From Platanthera guangdongensis (taxonomy: Eukaryota; Streptophyta; Magnoliopsida; Asparagales; Orchidaceae), in NCBI GenBank assembly GCA_039583875.1, contig CM077162.1, positions 64,028,822-64,092,821 of the forward strand: a DNA stretch of 64,000 bases. Reading direction: 5' to 3'. The position numbers and the translations under genes are program-made. This document shows positions 20,719 through 32,983 of the stretch, piece by piece (position 1 is the stretch's first letter; each line of letters begins with the position of its first letter). The notes below the pieces were generated by a model. The model was not told the origin of the DNA and searched no databases. It saw only the letters and a list, made by a program, of their open reading frames with translations.

Positions 20719-23477
20719 TGTAACGCCCCCGGTTTTTCTGTGTTTTGTTTGACCTTTGGCTGGCGTTACGATGACGTGTTTCCGGCTCTTTGTCGTAGTA
20801 CAGCGTGGTCTTAGCTCTTAGGGTTTCTTGTGTAGCCTGTTTGTAGCCTGTTAGCAAGATTCCCCAGCTAGCCGGAGTCCATTTGATGACTCGGTTGGGC
20901 CTCTTAGGGAATGCTTGTGTTTTGGCTTCGGGTGGTGATATCTCGGGTTTTGTTTGGCGAATGCTAATTTCGAATTCGCAGTTGTGTTCGTAGCATGGGT
21001 TTTTAGCTGCGATATGAATTTCGTCATTTTCCGAGATGTTTCGGGTCTCGTGTTGTTTTGATATTGGGTGTAAGTAATTAATATATATTGATTGTTTATT
21101 ATTAAACTGATGCTTATATATATAGCCTTAGGTTAGAAATTAGGGCTCAGTTCTTTGCCTCTTTTCATTTTCTCTTTCTGGAAGAAGCCGCCGCCTGTGC
21201 GAGAGGAAGAGAACCGCCGGACTACCCTAGCCTTCGGATGCCGATTCCTGGAGATTTAGTGGTCGAAATTCGATTTCGAGAGTGGATCTGGACTGCTCTC
21301 GCCTGGATCTGCATTCTTTCTGCTCCTCAGCTTGCTGCTCTGCGGCTAGATCCGAGAGTGGGGGAGGCCACCGACCAAGTTTTTCTGGTATTGAGGCAAG
21401 TGATGTTCCCTCATCCTTGCCATAGTTGATCTTTGTCTTCTTTTGTTTAAATTTTATCTCTTTCCTGCTTAAATCTTAGGTGTACGTTAAGGTTCGTTCC
21501 CGATCATACCGTGGTTAGTGTAGAAAAGTTCCCGTTAAATCTCAGATTTCCTGAGGGATTGTGTTTATTATGGACAGATTTGGTTCGGTTCAGGTCGAGT
21601 AGTTGCTATTGCCGATGGATGATGGAACTCTAGAGAGAGGCCTCGTTCTCATTTTGGTTGTTTGCTGGGTTTGGCGCCGGTGGCCAGTCGGGGTGTCGAC
21701 ACCTTTGTGTCGACATCGCCTAGCAGTGGTGTCGACACTTGGTGTCGACACCAGCAGCTGTGGTGTCGACACTTGCTATCGACACTAGCAACAGAGGTGT
21801 CGACACTTGGTGTCGACACCAGCAGCTGTAGTGTCGACACTTGGTGTCGACACCAGCAGTTGTGGTGTCGACACTTGATGTCGACACCAGCAGCAGAGGT
21901 GTCGAAACTTGGTGTTGACACCAGCAGCTGTGGTGTCGACACTTGGTGTCGACACCAGCAGCTGTGGTTTCGACACTTGGTGTCGACACCAGCAGCAGTG
22001 GTGCCGACACTTGGTGTCGACACTAGCCACAGTGGTGCCGACACCTTGTGTCGACATCGGCTTGTCGTGGTTTCGACATATCATGTTGACACTGGGTGCT
22101 GCGCTTGTTTTGGGGTCAGAAAGACTCGGGGTTGGTTCGGGTTAGGCGTGCAAGGCTGCGTCGGTTGGACCAGACGCTTTTGCCTTAGGTTCGTGTGTTT
22201 CTTAGGATTGTTAGTGTGACTTTTTCCCTATGGGGGGCATTGGGTGTTCGGCTAGTTTCTGCATGCCGACTCTTGGGTTGTGGCAGGTGGTGGAGTTTTG
22301 GTGTCCTCTGGAGGGGTGGTTTTATGTGGAGAGCTGTGGCCACCGCCTTTTGCCCCGGTTTGGGTTGGTGTGCGTGGGACCCTAAAGCTGCCACTGTTTG
22401 ACCCCTTAACCCTCTTTGGATCTGATTTTGGTTATGTATTCAGATCCATGTTTTGACCACTGCCACTTGCCCACGTGTTAGGACTGTTAGTCCCTTTCCT
22501 GCTTATGCTTTCTTTTCTTTTGGCATATATGTATATGTCTTTTTGCTGTTGCAGACTCTTTTGGTAGGGCATAATGGTTTTATTGCTCGCACTTTGTGTG
22601 CTCTGCTGTACTCTAGACAGTACTCTCTTCTTATTGTCACCCCTTTTCTTTTGCTTATAGCAGTTTGTTGCTGGGTTGGTAAACCCTTTTTCTTATTGCA
22701 CATTAATCTATTGCTCTATTTACCTTTTGATTATTTCCTTGCTGAGGTGTTCTTTTGTTGAATGCCTCAGGTCCAGGTTGTAGCTAGTTCAGCGACTAGT
22801 TCTTTTGGAGGGGCTTGTTGGTGGCCTCTTGGGTAGCTGAGATAGCTGATCCCCGTTTTGTGAGATAGTTCTTTACCTTTCTGTATAGACATACATACTC
22901 ACCAGTGGGTTCGTGTCAGGTTGTTGGCGCCCACTGGTGGCTTCTTGCAATGCTGGGTATGAACTTAAACTGCTGTTTTTGCCTATTTTATGGTTGGTTA
23001 CCTGCTTCTGGGAAGGATTTATGCTAGGTTGCATGTTAGATATTTTAAAACCTAAAAAGTATTATTATATGTACCTCATGCATAACATGTTTCTAAAACA
23101 AAGATACTATTTTTTTTCCTCAGCGTAAAACACTATCTTTCATACATACTATATTCACCTTAGAGTCGTGCATACCATGAGTCGTCCCCCGGGGACTCTT
23201 ATGCTCATTTAGGGTGTCAACATAATTGAACCAAAGTATTTTCTGCTGCGTATAAATATAATTTTAACTGCGGACTAGCTGATCCACTGTGCCGAGGGAT
23301 ACGGCCATTCAACTTAACTGATTTTCTTTCACATTTAATCAACGATTTTCCTTAAAATCTAAGGTCTGGAGTTTTGCCTGAGCGTGTGCAGTTATCCCCT
23401 GCACGACGTGGCATCACGACACGTGTTTTCTCTTGCTCTGATACGATTTTTTCGTTGAGAAAATACGGGTTGTGACA
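20719..23477 (+). repeat. Element E 5' LTR
   Basis: It is about 2.76 kb long. A TATA-like stretch lies at 21115-21124, so U3 is short (about 400 bp) and the rest is R and U5. The palindrome array at 21693-22092 is downstream of that TATA, unlike the arrays in A, B and C. The right part holds long T-rich segments. The only matching copy is the 3' LTR at 41855-44610. Confidence 0.93.
21693..22092. repeat. 34-bp tandem array of GTGTCGACAC palindromes in the E 5' LTR
   Basis: The unit is GGTGTCGACACTT, then GGTGTCGACACCAGCAGC plus three or four variable bases, 34 bp long with two palindromes each, repeated about ten times with edge variants. Several copies have decayed at the CpG (TGTTGACAC, TTTCGACAC, TGCCGACAC). 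The 10-base word is identical to the box of elements A and F, but linkers and regular spacing are not. The long VDT/CRHQ ORFs across it are by-products of the repeat. Confidence 0.9.
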
Positions 23478-23478
23478 G

Positions 23479-23492
23479 TTGGTATCAGAGGG
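23479..23492 (+). promoter_or_regulatory. Primer-binding site of E
   Basis: TTGGTATCAGAGGG follows the LTR terminus ACA by one base. It pairs with the 3' end of initiator tRNA-Met, as usual for plant chromoviruses. Confidence 0.9.
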
Positions 23493-24163
23493 AGGTTGCT
23501 TGACAAATGGATGGGCAACCTTTCCCTTGTCTGCATTAGTGGTTAGCGTCATACCATACACACACCGATATGTCATCAGCACGTCTTGGCCGAAGCGCAA
23601 ACACTACACTCATGAGCATAAAGAAGTATATAGGGCATATTATGTAGTATGAGATGCATAATATGTGTTTGTATATGGATCCACCATAAGAGGCAACATG
23701 TGAGGGTTATGTAGTATGGGATGCATAACCTCACCACATGAATGCGGCTAGCACGTTTTCTTTTTTCGTTGCATGGGAATGTTATGTAGTATGGGATGTA
23801 TAACATTTTCATGTGTACGCCGCCCATGGCATGCACTAAGGCCTTTTTAGAATGCATAGCACATCATGCATAGCATAACATTTCATAAGCACAACGTTCC
23901 AAGATAAAGATTTGCAAGATGACATATGTACACACATGGTTTTGAGTCAAAAAGAATACAAATACATGCATTCATGGTTTAGGCACCTGAGTTAGTATGA
24001 TGGCGGTGAACCATGTTAGGTTAAGCATAACATCATCATGGTAAAAATAACTCCCAGAGCAAGTTTTGCAGTTGAAGTTCATATTTAAGTGTGTTTGTCC
24101 GTACCGGGTAGTTTTGTTCTAGTTGATGGGCTAGGTTTTGTCTAAAGCTTGTGTGATTTTAGG
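23493..24163 (+). other. E untranslated leader
   Basis: This is about 670 bp between primer site and gag ATG. Apart from the hairpins at 23636-23813 it holds repeated CATAGCA/CATAACA words and no credible ORF. Confidence 0.65.
23636..23813 (+). other. Three similar hairpins in the E leader RNA
   Basis: Three inverted repeats share the apical sequence TAGTATGRGATG: 23636-23665 (stem CATATTATG/CATAATATG), about 23697-23740 (stem GTGAGG-GTTATG/CATAACCTCAC with one bulge, extended by CATG/CATG) and 23778-23807 (stem AATGTTAT/ATAACATT). The stem bases differ between copies but pairing is kept. They lie between the primer site and the gag start, where packaging or dimerisation signals are found in other retroelements. 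That role is inference. Confidence 0.7.
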
Positions 24164-24188
24164 ATGGCGAGACGTCCTGCGACGAGAT
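24164..24188 (+). pseudogene. gag: Start of element E gag (5' fragment)
   Basis: ATG 24164 opens MARRPATR and is cut by element F. The same frame continues at about 37135 with YRPPQSEGEMSGAQ. The left flank ends GAGAT and the right flank begins GATATCG, so the target duplication of F is imperfect, with probably two bases lost on the left. Confidence 0.8.
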
Positions 24189-26210
24189 TGAAAGATATTG
24201 TACATAAACACCTAGAGGGGGGGGGGTGAATAGGTGACTTGAATCTTTTTAACTTTTTAGGCAGAATTCAGAATCTAACACCGAATTATAACTACTTTAA
24301 TACATCACACATTCAGCAATCACAACATTCCACAGCACACAGTAGACACACAGTTTTATAGTGGTTCCCCAAGGTTTGGGTACATCCACTTTCCCCCTTC
24401 GCCTATCTAGCAGGGTACTAGAATCGGCCCAACTTCTCCACTATCTCAGAACCCCAAAATAGGTTCCTACAGCATAGGCCCAAGGCCCTACAACTCAGCT
24501 TCTTCACAAAGCCTACACTCAGCCACCAAGGCCTACACTCAGCCACCAAGTCCTACACTCAGCCACAACAGGCCTACACTCAGAGATATCAATCTCCTAC
24601 ACTCAGGCACTCAAGCCCTACACTCAGCCATAATAATTACAGGCTTACAACACTCAGATCCCTAAGGATCCTACAAGATAATATGAATACAAAATGTTTA
24701 CTCAACAACTCAGAGAAAAGAGAGAAGAGTTGTGAGTTTCTTGATGATTTCTTGGAAGAACTCAGCTGAAATCAATCTGACTTGGCTTTCTTCAAAGCTT
24801 CTTGAATGTAGAACTCAATAAGATTGACCTCCTCTGCAGTTGATCCTTGATCTCTGCTACTTAAGATTCAGAACAAATCTGAACCCTTCTTCTCAGCCTG
24901 GTTCTAACGGCTGACTTCTTGGATGGAGCTCTCTCAATCCAACTTCTTAGATCTTCACTAGATTCTTCAAGGAATAGCTAGATCTTCTTTGTACTACTTG
25001 ATGTGTTGATTATCAACTTGGACAACAACTTTCTGTAGACAGCATAAGCCTATTTATAGGCCTTCTCTATGGTAATTGGCTGGTCCGGTCCATAACAGAT
25101 TTCTGACAACTCTGACAGGTGCAGTAGACCGGCTGGAATGGCAGCTGTCAAGTCATCCAGTCAGTTCTTGAAAATTCTTTAACTGTCTGTAAGTGTCGAG
25201 ACTGTCTGTCTTTAAGTGTCGACACATATAGACCAAGTGTCGACACAAGTTGTCTAAGTGTCGACACTAGCCTACAAGGTGTCGACACAACTCCTCGTGT
25301 TGTAGATTTTATATCTCGACACTGCTTCTTCTTCATGTGTCGACACTGAAATTTAGTGTCAACATAAGTAATTGTACTTCAGTATATTGCTGAATTCTTG
25401 TAAGTTTCGACACATCTCCTTTGTGTCGACACATCTTCATGTGTTGAATCTGTTAAGTGTCGACACTTCTTCTTGGTGTCGACACATGTCTTCAGTGTTG
25501 ATACTTGCTGAGTGTCGACACAGCTCCTTGTGTCGACACATTCTTCTTCTGTCGAGACTCTGGCTTAGTGTCGACACAGCTCCTTAGTGTCGACACTTGT
25601 ACTTAGAATTTTGCTGATCTTTGCTAAGTGTCGACACAGCTCCTTGTGTCGACTCTTTCTTCAAGTGTTGAGTCTTCAGCTGAGTGTCGACACATTCTTT
25701 CTTGTGTCGACACTTTCTTCAAGTGTTCACTCTTCTGCTGTGTGTCGACACATTGCTCTGGGTGTCGACACTTATACTTAGTCTCTGCTGACTTTTGCTG
25801 AGTGTCGACACATCCTCCAAGTGTCGACACTTTTTGATGTAGACACAGTTTCACTGGGTGTCGACACAACTGCGAAGTGTCGACACTGCTTCACTGCACT
25901 TTACTTCATTGAGTGTCGACACAGCTCCTTGTGTCGACACTTTCTGTCTGGTGTCGACTCAGCATCCCTGATGTCGACACAATGACTCCAAGTGTCGACA
26001 CTGCTTGCCTGGGTGTCGACACAAGTCTTCTTAAGTGTCGACACTTTCCCTCTGGGTGTCGACACATAGACTTAGAAACTTTTCCATCTTTCCTGCAAAT
26101 ACTTAACCTGCACAAGTGAACTCAAAACACATCAAATACATTTTGATGTATATCATTGAGTTGTGTGAGGCTTCTTCAAATCAGGTACATTTAAACCAAT
26201 GTACCCAACA
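24189..26210 (-). repeat. Element F 3' LTR
   Basis: It is about 2.02 kb long, the reverse of the A LTR. The G-run (10 G, 24217-24226) corresponds to the poly-C tract, the TATA box is at 25050-25059, and the GTGTCGACAC array lies at about 25193-26066. Repeats of about 20 bp (CCTACACTCAGCCACCAAGG) lie at about 24525-24620. Confidence 0.93.
25193..26066. promoter_or_regulatory. GTGTCGACAC box array in the F 3' LTR
   Basis: There are roughly 30 boxes, upstream of the minus-strand TATA box at 25050-25059. Box positions largely match those of the A LTR, while individual boxes have decayed at different places (GTGTCAACAT, GTTTCGACAC, GTGTTGATAC). Confidence 0.88.
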
Positions 26211-26211
26211 A

Positions 26212-26226
26212 TCTCCCCCTATTTGG
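26212..26226 (-). promoter_or_regulatory. Polypurine tract of F
   Basis: On the minus strand this reads CCAAATAGGGGGAGA, next to the 3' LTR border at 26210, identical to the tract of A. Confidence 0.9.
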
Positions 26227-26484
26227 AGAAGTCATAACCCTTAGTCAATGATATACACCATACAGAATAAAATCAAGTATGATGTAAAACAGGATTATGT
26301 AATCAGGAAAGAACATCACATGTATTAAACAAACATGCATATACAGATAACATCTCAGAACAATTATGAAATAGATTTAAAACACATCATATTGTTCTCA
26401 CAACTTTGTAATATTCATAATACAAAGGTTTTACATAGTGTTAACATCAAAAGATTACATAGTAAACTTAATAAAATTTCTATG
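26227..26484 (-). other. F 3' untranslated region
   Basis: This AT-rich segment is the reverse counterpart of the A 3' untranslated region. No ORF or box array was seen. Confidence 0.6.
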
Positions 26485-29305
26485 CTATTTTTGTTCAGCC
26501 TCCTTAATCACGATCCCTTTTCCAGACTGAATCTGGCTTGAACAGGAGCTTCAGCAACTTCAGCATCAGCTGGCTTCTTGCCTTTCAGATCCTTTTTCTT
26601 TAGCTCTTCTGCTTTAATCTTTTGCCTTTCAAAATAATGATAAGGCTTGGGAAAGTACTTGCTAGGCTCCTGGGCAGTAGGAGGTAGCTTTCCCATCTTG
26701 GCCTTTCTTCTATATTGGACTATTGCTTCTTGCCTAGTCTCATGTTTCCTCCATTCAAGTTCAGAAAACCACTTGTTTCTATCCTGTATATTATCTTTTG
26801 CAGCTTTCCATGCAATTAAGATAATGTTCCTTGAAGTGGGGCTCCACTGCTCAAAGTCTGGTCTCTGTTCAGCTTGCTCCCTAAACCTCTTTTTAGAGAA
26901 TCTGGTTTCTTCTTCTTTCTACAGAGCTTCTTGCATAGCTTCAGATATTGGCTGAACAACTTTCTCTATAATGACATTGTCCTTTCCCCCAGGTGGGCTA
27001 TACATGCACTGTATATCAGCATGTATCATGTCAAAATCTGGAGGAGGGTAGATGACTTGAGCCACTTCAGGTTGCTCCCCTCCTAGATATGCAGGATTAA
27101 TTCCAGATTCTGCCACATTATCATCATCACAAAGAGGAGGATATCCAAGAGTAGCTCTGATAGAATTATAAATCCATTTAGCATGATCAGAGCTGGCTTT
27201 GACTAACACTCTCTCCCCCTTTATGACTTCTCTTTCTATGTGATCTCTTACATCATCTTTTTGAAATCTAACCTGGTTATCCAAATAATTGACTCCATCT
27301 TTAAAATAAGGCTTTAACCTTTGGAGTTTGTCAGTAATGATCTTCTGAGAGTCTAGTATGGCAGTCTTAACAGCAGTTATTTCCTCTTGGAAGGCTTTGT
27401 CAAATTCTGCTTTTGCTGTAGCATGAGCTGGAGTCTGCCCTGCAGCTAGATTCTTCATCTCTATGACTATGGCATTATGAGAAGCAGTCAAGTTATCATT
27501 CATCCTAATTTGATTTTCAAGTACATAGCCTTGCTTGACTGCAAGTTCATCAACTTGAGCTTTTATCTTCTCCTGATGTGTAGCCAAGTACACCACTGCA
27601 TTTCCTCCCTTGTGGAAGCAGTCTGTCATCTCCTTCTTATTAAGATTCATTTCAAATCTTATAGACTTTATATCCTGGGCCAAATCAAACTGCAATGATT
27701 TCTGCCCTTCATCCACATACTTCTCAATGGTCTGGCTGTGCTCATCAAGCTTAATTTGCATTGCAACCATTAGAGCACTAAAATCAACAGTAGGTGCTGG
27801 CTGTGATATAGGCTGTGGTGCAATAGTTTGTAATGCCTTCTTATAACTCTGGCTCCTTCTTCTGAATACTTGAAATTTCTTTTTCTTTGCCCTTGTAGCC
27901 TCCTCATCTTCAGAAGCTGAGGTGCTAGCTATGTCTACCCTCTCCTTAGGTAGCTCCTCAACAGCTGTTTGTTTCTCAGGCTCTTGCCTTGGAGGTTCTT
28001 CAAGAATTACCACTTGCTCCCCCTCAACTGGAGCATTCTCCCCCTCAGCAGCAGTTTCTTTGTCAAAATCAGTTTGATCCAGATTAAGAAATAAATCTTC
28101 CATTGTAATTTCTTGTGGAGAATGGGCAGGAGAAATTCTTTGCTCATCTACCACTGGATCAGATACAATTTGAACTTCAACAGATGTGTCTTCCATGACA
28201 ACATCTGGGAGTTGGCTATCCAGCTGAGTTTGCTGATGAACATTAACTAATGGATCAGATAAAACAGTATCCAATTTAAGGAAATCTAAAGCATTAAGCT
28301 CAGTGATTACCTCTAAGATGATGTTGGTTGCTAGCTCACTCTCAAGAGGAGTTGGCTCTTCCACTACTAGTGGCTCCCCCTGGACTTAATCCTGGTGTAA
28401 GGGGCTAGCTTGAGGTAGCTCCCCCCGCCTCTCAGCAACTTCTTGTTGAGCTGTAGACTTCTCAGCAATTCCTTCTTCATTCTCATCAGGTGAGAAAACA
28501 ACTTGCTCTTCACTACCAGAGCTGCTAGTTGACTCTTGAGCCACTGGGGCAATTTTCTTCTTCTTCTTGTGTGGGGTTTCTTTCTCAGGAGTAGGCATCT
28601 CCTTTGTCAAAACTCTGTCCCATCTTGAGAAGATTCTCATGTCCATTCTTCTCATGTGGTTGATTTCACTGCCAACAGCTTGTCTCATAACTTATGGTAT
28701 AATACCAGCAAGGTATAAACTTAAGATCCTGCCCAAGTTAGGCTTTTTAGGCTTTCCTTAATCTTCTCAAAGATCACTACAGACCAGTCAGTGTTCAGGC
28801 TGAAGATTATCCTTGTCATAATGTTGAACATATGGGCTGATACCCTATCATGCCCTCCTGGCTTACTTAGGATCACTTTGCCTACAATTTCAGAGTGTAA
28901 TTTCCCCTGACTGTTCATGCCCTTCCTATTAAACACTGATCCAATTTTCATCTTAGAATCCAGACCACACCATGTCAACGCATCTCTGGTCCTGGAAGCA
29001 GTAACCTCTTCTTCTTCCTTAGTTCTTGGCAACTGAAGGATTTTCCTCAAACTTTTTCGTGAAACCTTAACCTTCTCACCATGGACCCTGGACTTGATCT
29101 TGAATCCAGATTCGTCTACATTAGCTCCATTGAGGAATTCCAAGACTTCCTTCTTCCAGATCTTTGTAGGCTCTGAAACATGAAATTCCAACCCCGAGTC
29201 TGCAACTAGGGTTATCACATTCTTGATTTCTGGGTCTGCATCACCAAACGCGTCGCGCACCAGTTCATACCCTTCATTGACGTTCTCCTCGAGCTTTGGC
29301 GCCAT
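26485..29305 (-). pseudogene. Element F 3' extra ORF (envelope position)
   Basis: The start is ATG 29305 (MAPKLEENV) and the end TAG at 26487-26485, the same extent as in A. The longest open block is 28364-26919 (about 480 residues: acidic middle and helical part), which bridges the place where A has its stop at 11266. The globular N-terminal part (29305-28721) is open and then shifts frame near 28730; a stop lies just before 28367 and another near 26920. It has no membrane segment or signal peptide. A and F together show that the family once had one long ORF of about 930 codons. Confidence 0.75.
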
Positions 29306-29339
29306 TAGGGTTTGAAGAATTTGAACTGAGAGAAGAGAG

Positions 29340-29784
29340 GTGTCGACACACAAGTTTGGTCTCGAAACTTTTGAAAGCGTGTCGACAGACTAAGGCAAAA
29401 TCCTATTAAACCTTTCTAGGTTTGAAGATGAAAAGGCGGGCAGCTAACTTAAATTGTGTCGACACTGTCGATAAGTGTCGACACTGACTTATAATGTCAC
29501 GACACTTATGTGTCGACACAAGTTTAGTCAACAGATTTTATGTGTCGACACTTGTTTATGTGTCGACACCACAGAACTCGACATTTAGTCGAGACTTTAC
29601 TGAGATAATTCTGAGTAAAGCCTAAGTGTCGACACCACCTTGGATGTGTCGACACCTACTTACCATGTGTCGACACCAATTTTCTGAAGTGTCGACACCA
29701 ACTTCCTAGATGTGTCGACACCTTTTCACTGAAGTGTCGACACCTTTATTCTGTGTCGACACAGAGATCTCTGTGTGTCGACAC
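29340..29784. promoter_or_regulatory. Internal GTGTCGACAC array before the F 3' ORF
   Basis: About 14 boxes are collinear with 9411-9861 of A. The A TATA box (TATAAATAG) is here changed to TTTAATAG (minus strand of about 29404-29411), so this copy has probably lost its internal TATA. Confidence 0.8.
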
Positions 29785-29834
29785 CTTTTGACTTAGCCAT
29801 TTTTATAAACTTATTCTAAGTTTATCATTCCTAG

Positions 29835-32800
29835 TTAAATTTTAAACCTATTGAACTTAGTTTCTTCTAAGGTCTTAGTATACATATCAGCTAGTTGATT
29901 ATCTGTTTTAACATATTCTAGTAAAATATCTTCTTTCTCTACATGCTCCCTAAGAAAATGATATTTTATTTCAATATGTTTAGTTCTACTATGAGAAACA
30001 GGACTATGTGCAATTGATATAGCACTTGTAGAATCACAAAAGAGTGGAGTTCTACTTACTTGAATTCCATAGTCCTCAAGCTGATGTTGTATCAATAGAA
30101 GTTGAGCACAGCAACTTCCTGCAGCCACATATTCTCACTCTGCAGTGGAGATAGCCACACTTGTTTGCTTTTTGCTACTCCAAGAAATCAGTCTTCCACC
30201 TAGGAATTGACAGGTTCCAGTTGTGCTTTTTCTGTCTTCTTTGCATCCTGCAAAGTCTGCATTTGAATAACCTGTTAGTTCAAAATCCCCATTCCTAGGG
30301 TACCAGAGGCCTAGATAAGGAGTGCCCTTTAGATATCTCAATATTATTTTGACTGCTGTCAAATGAGACTCTTTAGGGCAGGCTTGATACCTTGCACAGA
30401 CACATATATCATACATGATATCTGGTCTACTTGCAGTCAAATATAATAGGGAGCCAACTATCCCTCTATACAAAGACTCATCTACAGGCTTCCCTGCATC
30501 ATCCTTGCTAAGAGACATACTTGACCCCATAGGAGTCTTCATGGTACTGGAAGAATCCATACCATACTTCCTTATGAGTTCTAGGGTGAACTTAGACTGG
30601 CATATAGATAAACCATTCTCAGTCTGTCTTACTTGGAGACCCAAGAAGAACTTAAGTTCTCCCATACTACTCATCTCAAATTGTCCTTGCATTAGTTTTG
30701 CAAACTTTTTGCAAAGACAACTTTCAGTAGACCCAAATATTATGTCATCTACATATATTTGGACTAGTATAACTTTGCCTCTGGATTCCCTAAGGAATAG
30801 AGTCTTGTCTATTTTCCCCCTTGTGAACTTATTCTCAATGAGGAAACTAGACAGGGTTTCATACCAAGCCCTAGGGGCTTGCTTTAACCCATATAATGCT
30901 TTCCTAAGTCTATAGACATGATTAGGTAGAGTTGAATCAACAAAACCGGATGGCTGTTCCACATAGACTTCCTCTTTAAGATTACCATTCAAAAATGCTG
31001 ACTTGACATACATTTGGTAAACTTTAAATCCATGAAAGGTTGCATAGGCCAGGAACATCCTTATGGCTTCCAGTCTGTCTACTGGAGCAAAGGTTTGATC
31101 AAAATCAATACCTTCTTCCTGCCTATATCCTTTAGCAACCAATCTTGCTTTGTTCTTAATGATGACTCCATGTTCATCTATCTTGTTCCTATAGATCCAC
31201 TTGGTCCCAATTATGTTGTGGTCTTTAGGTTTAGGAACAAGCTCCCAGACCTTGCACCTCTTGAATTGATTCAGCTCTTCTTGCATTGCCTCAATCCAAT
31301 GAGGGTCTAGGATGGCTTCTTCAAACTTCTTTGGTTCAACTTGGGATAGAAAAATGGAGTAGATTGCTGCATTCAGATTTCTGCTCCTTGTTTGTACCCC
31401 TTGTCTTGGATCACCAATGATTTGTTCTGCTGGATGATCTCTAAGATGCCTATTGGCTGGAGGCATCCTGACTTCTGGTTGAACTTCTTCAGTTTCTTCA
31501 TCTTGCTGTACTCCTTGTACTTCTTCTGCATTAGGTACATGTAGTACTCCCCCTGGACAGCAGCCACTATCTTCTACTTGCTGTCTTGTAGAAGGTTCTT
31601 CTTCTATAGTGAGCTTGTCCATCTTCTTTGTTATACCTGAGGAGCTGTATACACTACTAGACAACTCATTGTTAATAAGTCTAGTTTCATCAAATACTAC
31701 ATGTACAGATTCCTCTACAACTTGAGTAGACAAGTTGTAGACTCTATAAGCCTTACTATTGTTGCTGTACCTAACAAAAATTCCCTCTTGGGACTTGGCA
31801 GCAAACTTAGTCAAGTAAGACTTTCCATTGTTAAGTATAAAACACCTACAACCAAAGATCCTGAAATAGGATAGGTTTGGTTTTCTGCCTTTCACAACCT
31901 CATAGGGGGACTTGTTGTGGCTTTTAGTTATGGTAGCCCTATTAATAACATGGCATGCAGTATTAACTGCTTCAGCCCAGAAATATTCTGGTAGTGATGT
32001 ATCACTTAATAGGGTCCTACCAGCCTCAATCAAGGTTCTATTCTTCCTTTCAGCAATGCCATTTTGCTGAGGTGTTCTTGGTGAAGAAAACTCTTGAAAT
32101 ATCCCAAATTCTTCACATAGTTTTGTCATGCTATCAGACTGAAATTCAGTACCATGGTCACTTCTTATTTTGACCATTGTACTATTTAGTTCATTCTGAA
32201 TTTGTCTAACAAAGCTATAGAAGACACTGGGTGTTTCAGATTTCTGTCTAAGAAAGAACACCCAGGAAAACCTTGAGTAGTCATCTACAACTACAAAGGT
32301 ATAGACCTTCCTACCTAGGCTGTGAACTGGCATTGGACCAAAGATATCCTTATGCAAGAGGTATAAGCACCTCACAGCATCTTTGCTTTCAATGCTTCTA
32401 AAGGTGGATCTAGTCTGCTTGCCCGTTTGACAAGCTGAGCAAATACCATCTTTAATACACTTAACTTGAGGACCATTCCTCACTAACTCTTTGCTAAAGA
32501 GTTTACCAATTGTCTTGTAGTTTAGATGAGCTAGCCTCTTGTGTCATTTGACACAATGAGAGACTGTCTCATCAGCTACTAGACACACTGGAGAACCATT
32601 GTTCTCAACCATAATGTCTAAGCAGTAGACATTTCTTTTTCTATAACTAGTCAAAATGATCTCTTGATCATTTGACCTCCTGATATGACAACCATCTTTC
32701 ACAAATGAGATTTCATATCCACATCACTCAATTGACTTATACTAATAAGGTTATGTTTCAAACCTTTAACATAGGCCACTTGAGTAATTGTAATAAAGGA

Positions 32801-32983
32801 GTTAGATATGTTACAAAAACCCTTGATGATTCCTTTTTCAGAACCACCAAAGGTGACTTTTGGACCATCCTTGATGGGTGTGTAGTCCTTTAGTAAACTC
32901 CTTGTTCCAGTCATATGTCTGGAACATCCACTGTCCAAGTACCATATTGGGGCATGGCCACTTGGACTCACCTGCAAAACAGA
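29835..32983 (-). pseudogene. pol: Element F pol
   Basis: Protease (WYLDSGCSRHMTG), integrase, reverse transcriptase (YVDDIIFG) and RNase H occur in copia order. The block 32483-30135 is open for about 780 residues and covers most of integrase through RNase H. Frameshifts lie near 32700 (protease to integrase) and about 32485, a TGA stop occurs just after the RNase H STAE motif (about 30132), and an early stop at 29835 removes the last residues. The [11 protein letters not shown] integrase motif is intact, unlike that of A. Confidence 0.9.

Noticed and set aside
21649..22219. Long overlapping ORFs on both strands rich in GVDT, CRHQ and STP repeats
   Set aside because: They arise because a 34-bp palindromic array stays open in several frames on both strands. 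The same happens at 42704-43591 and in the A/F arrays. No protein domain, and six frames are open at once.
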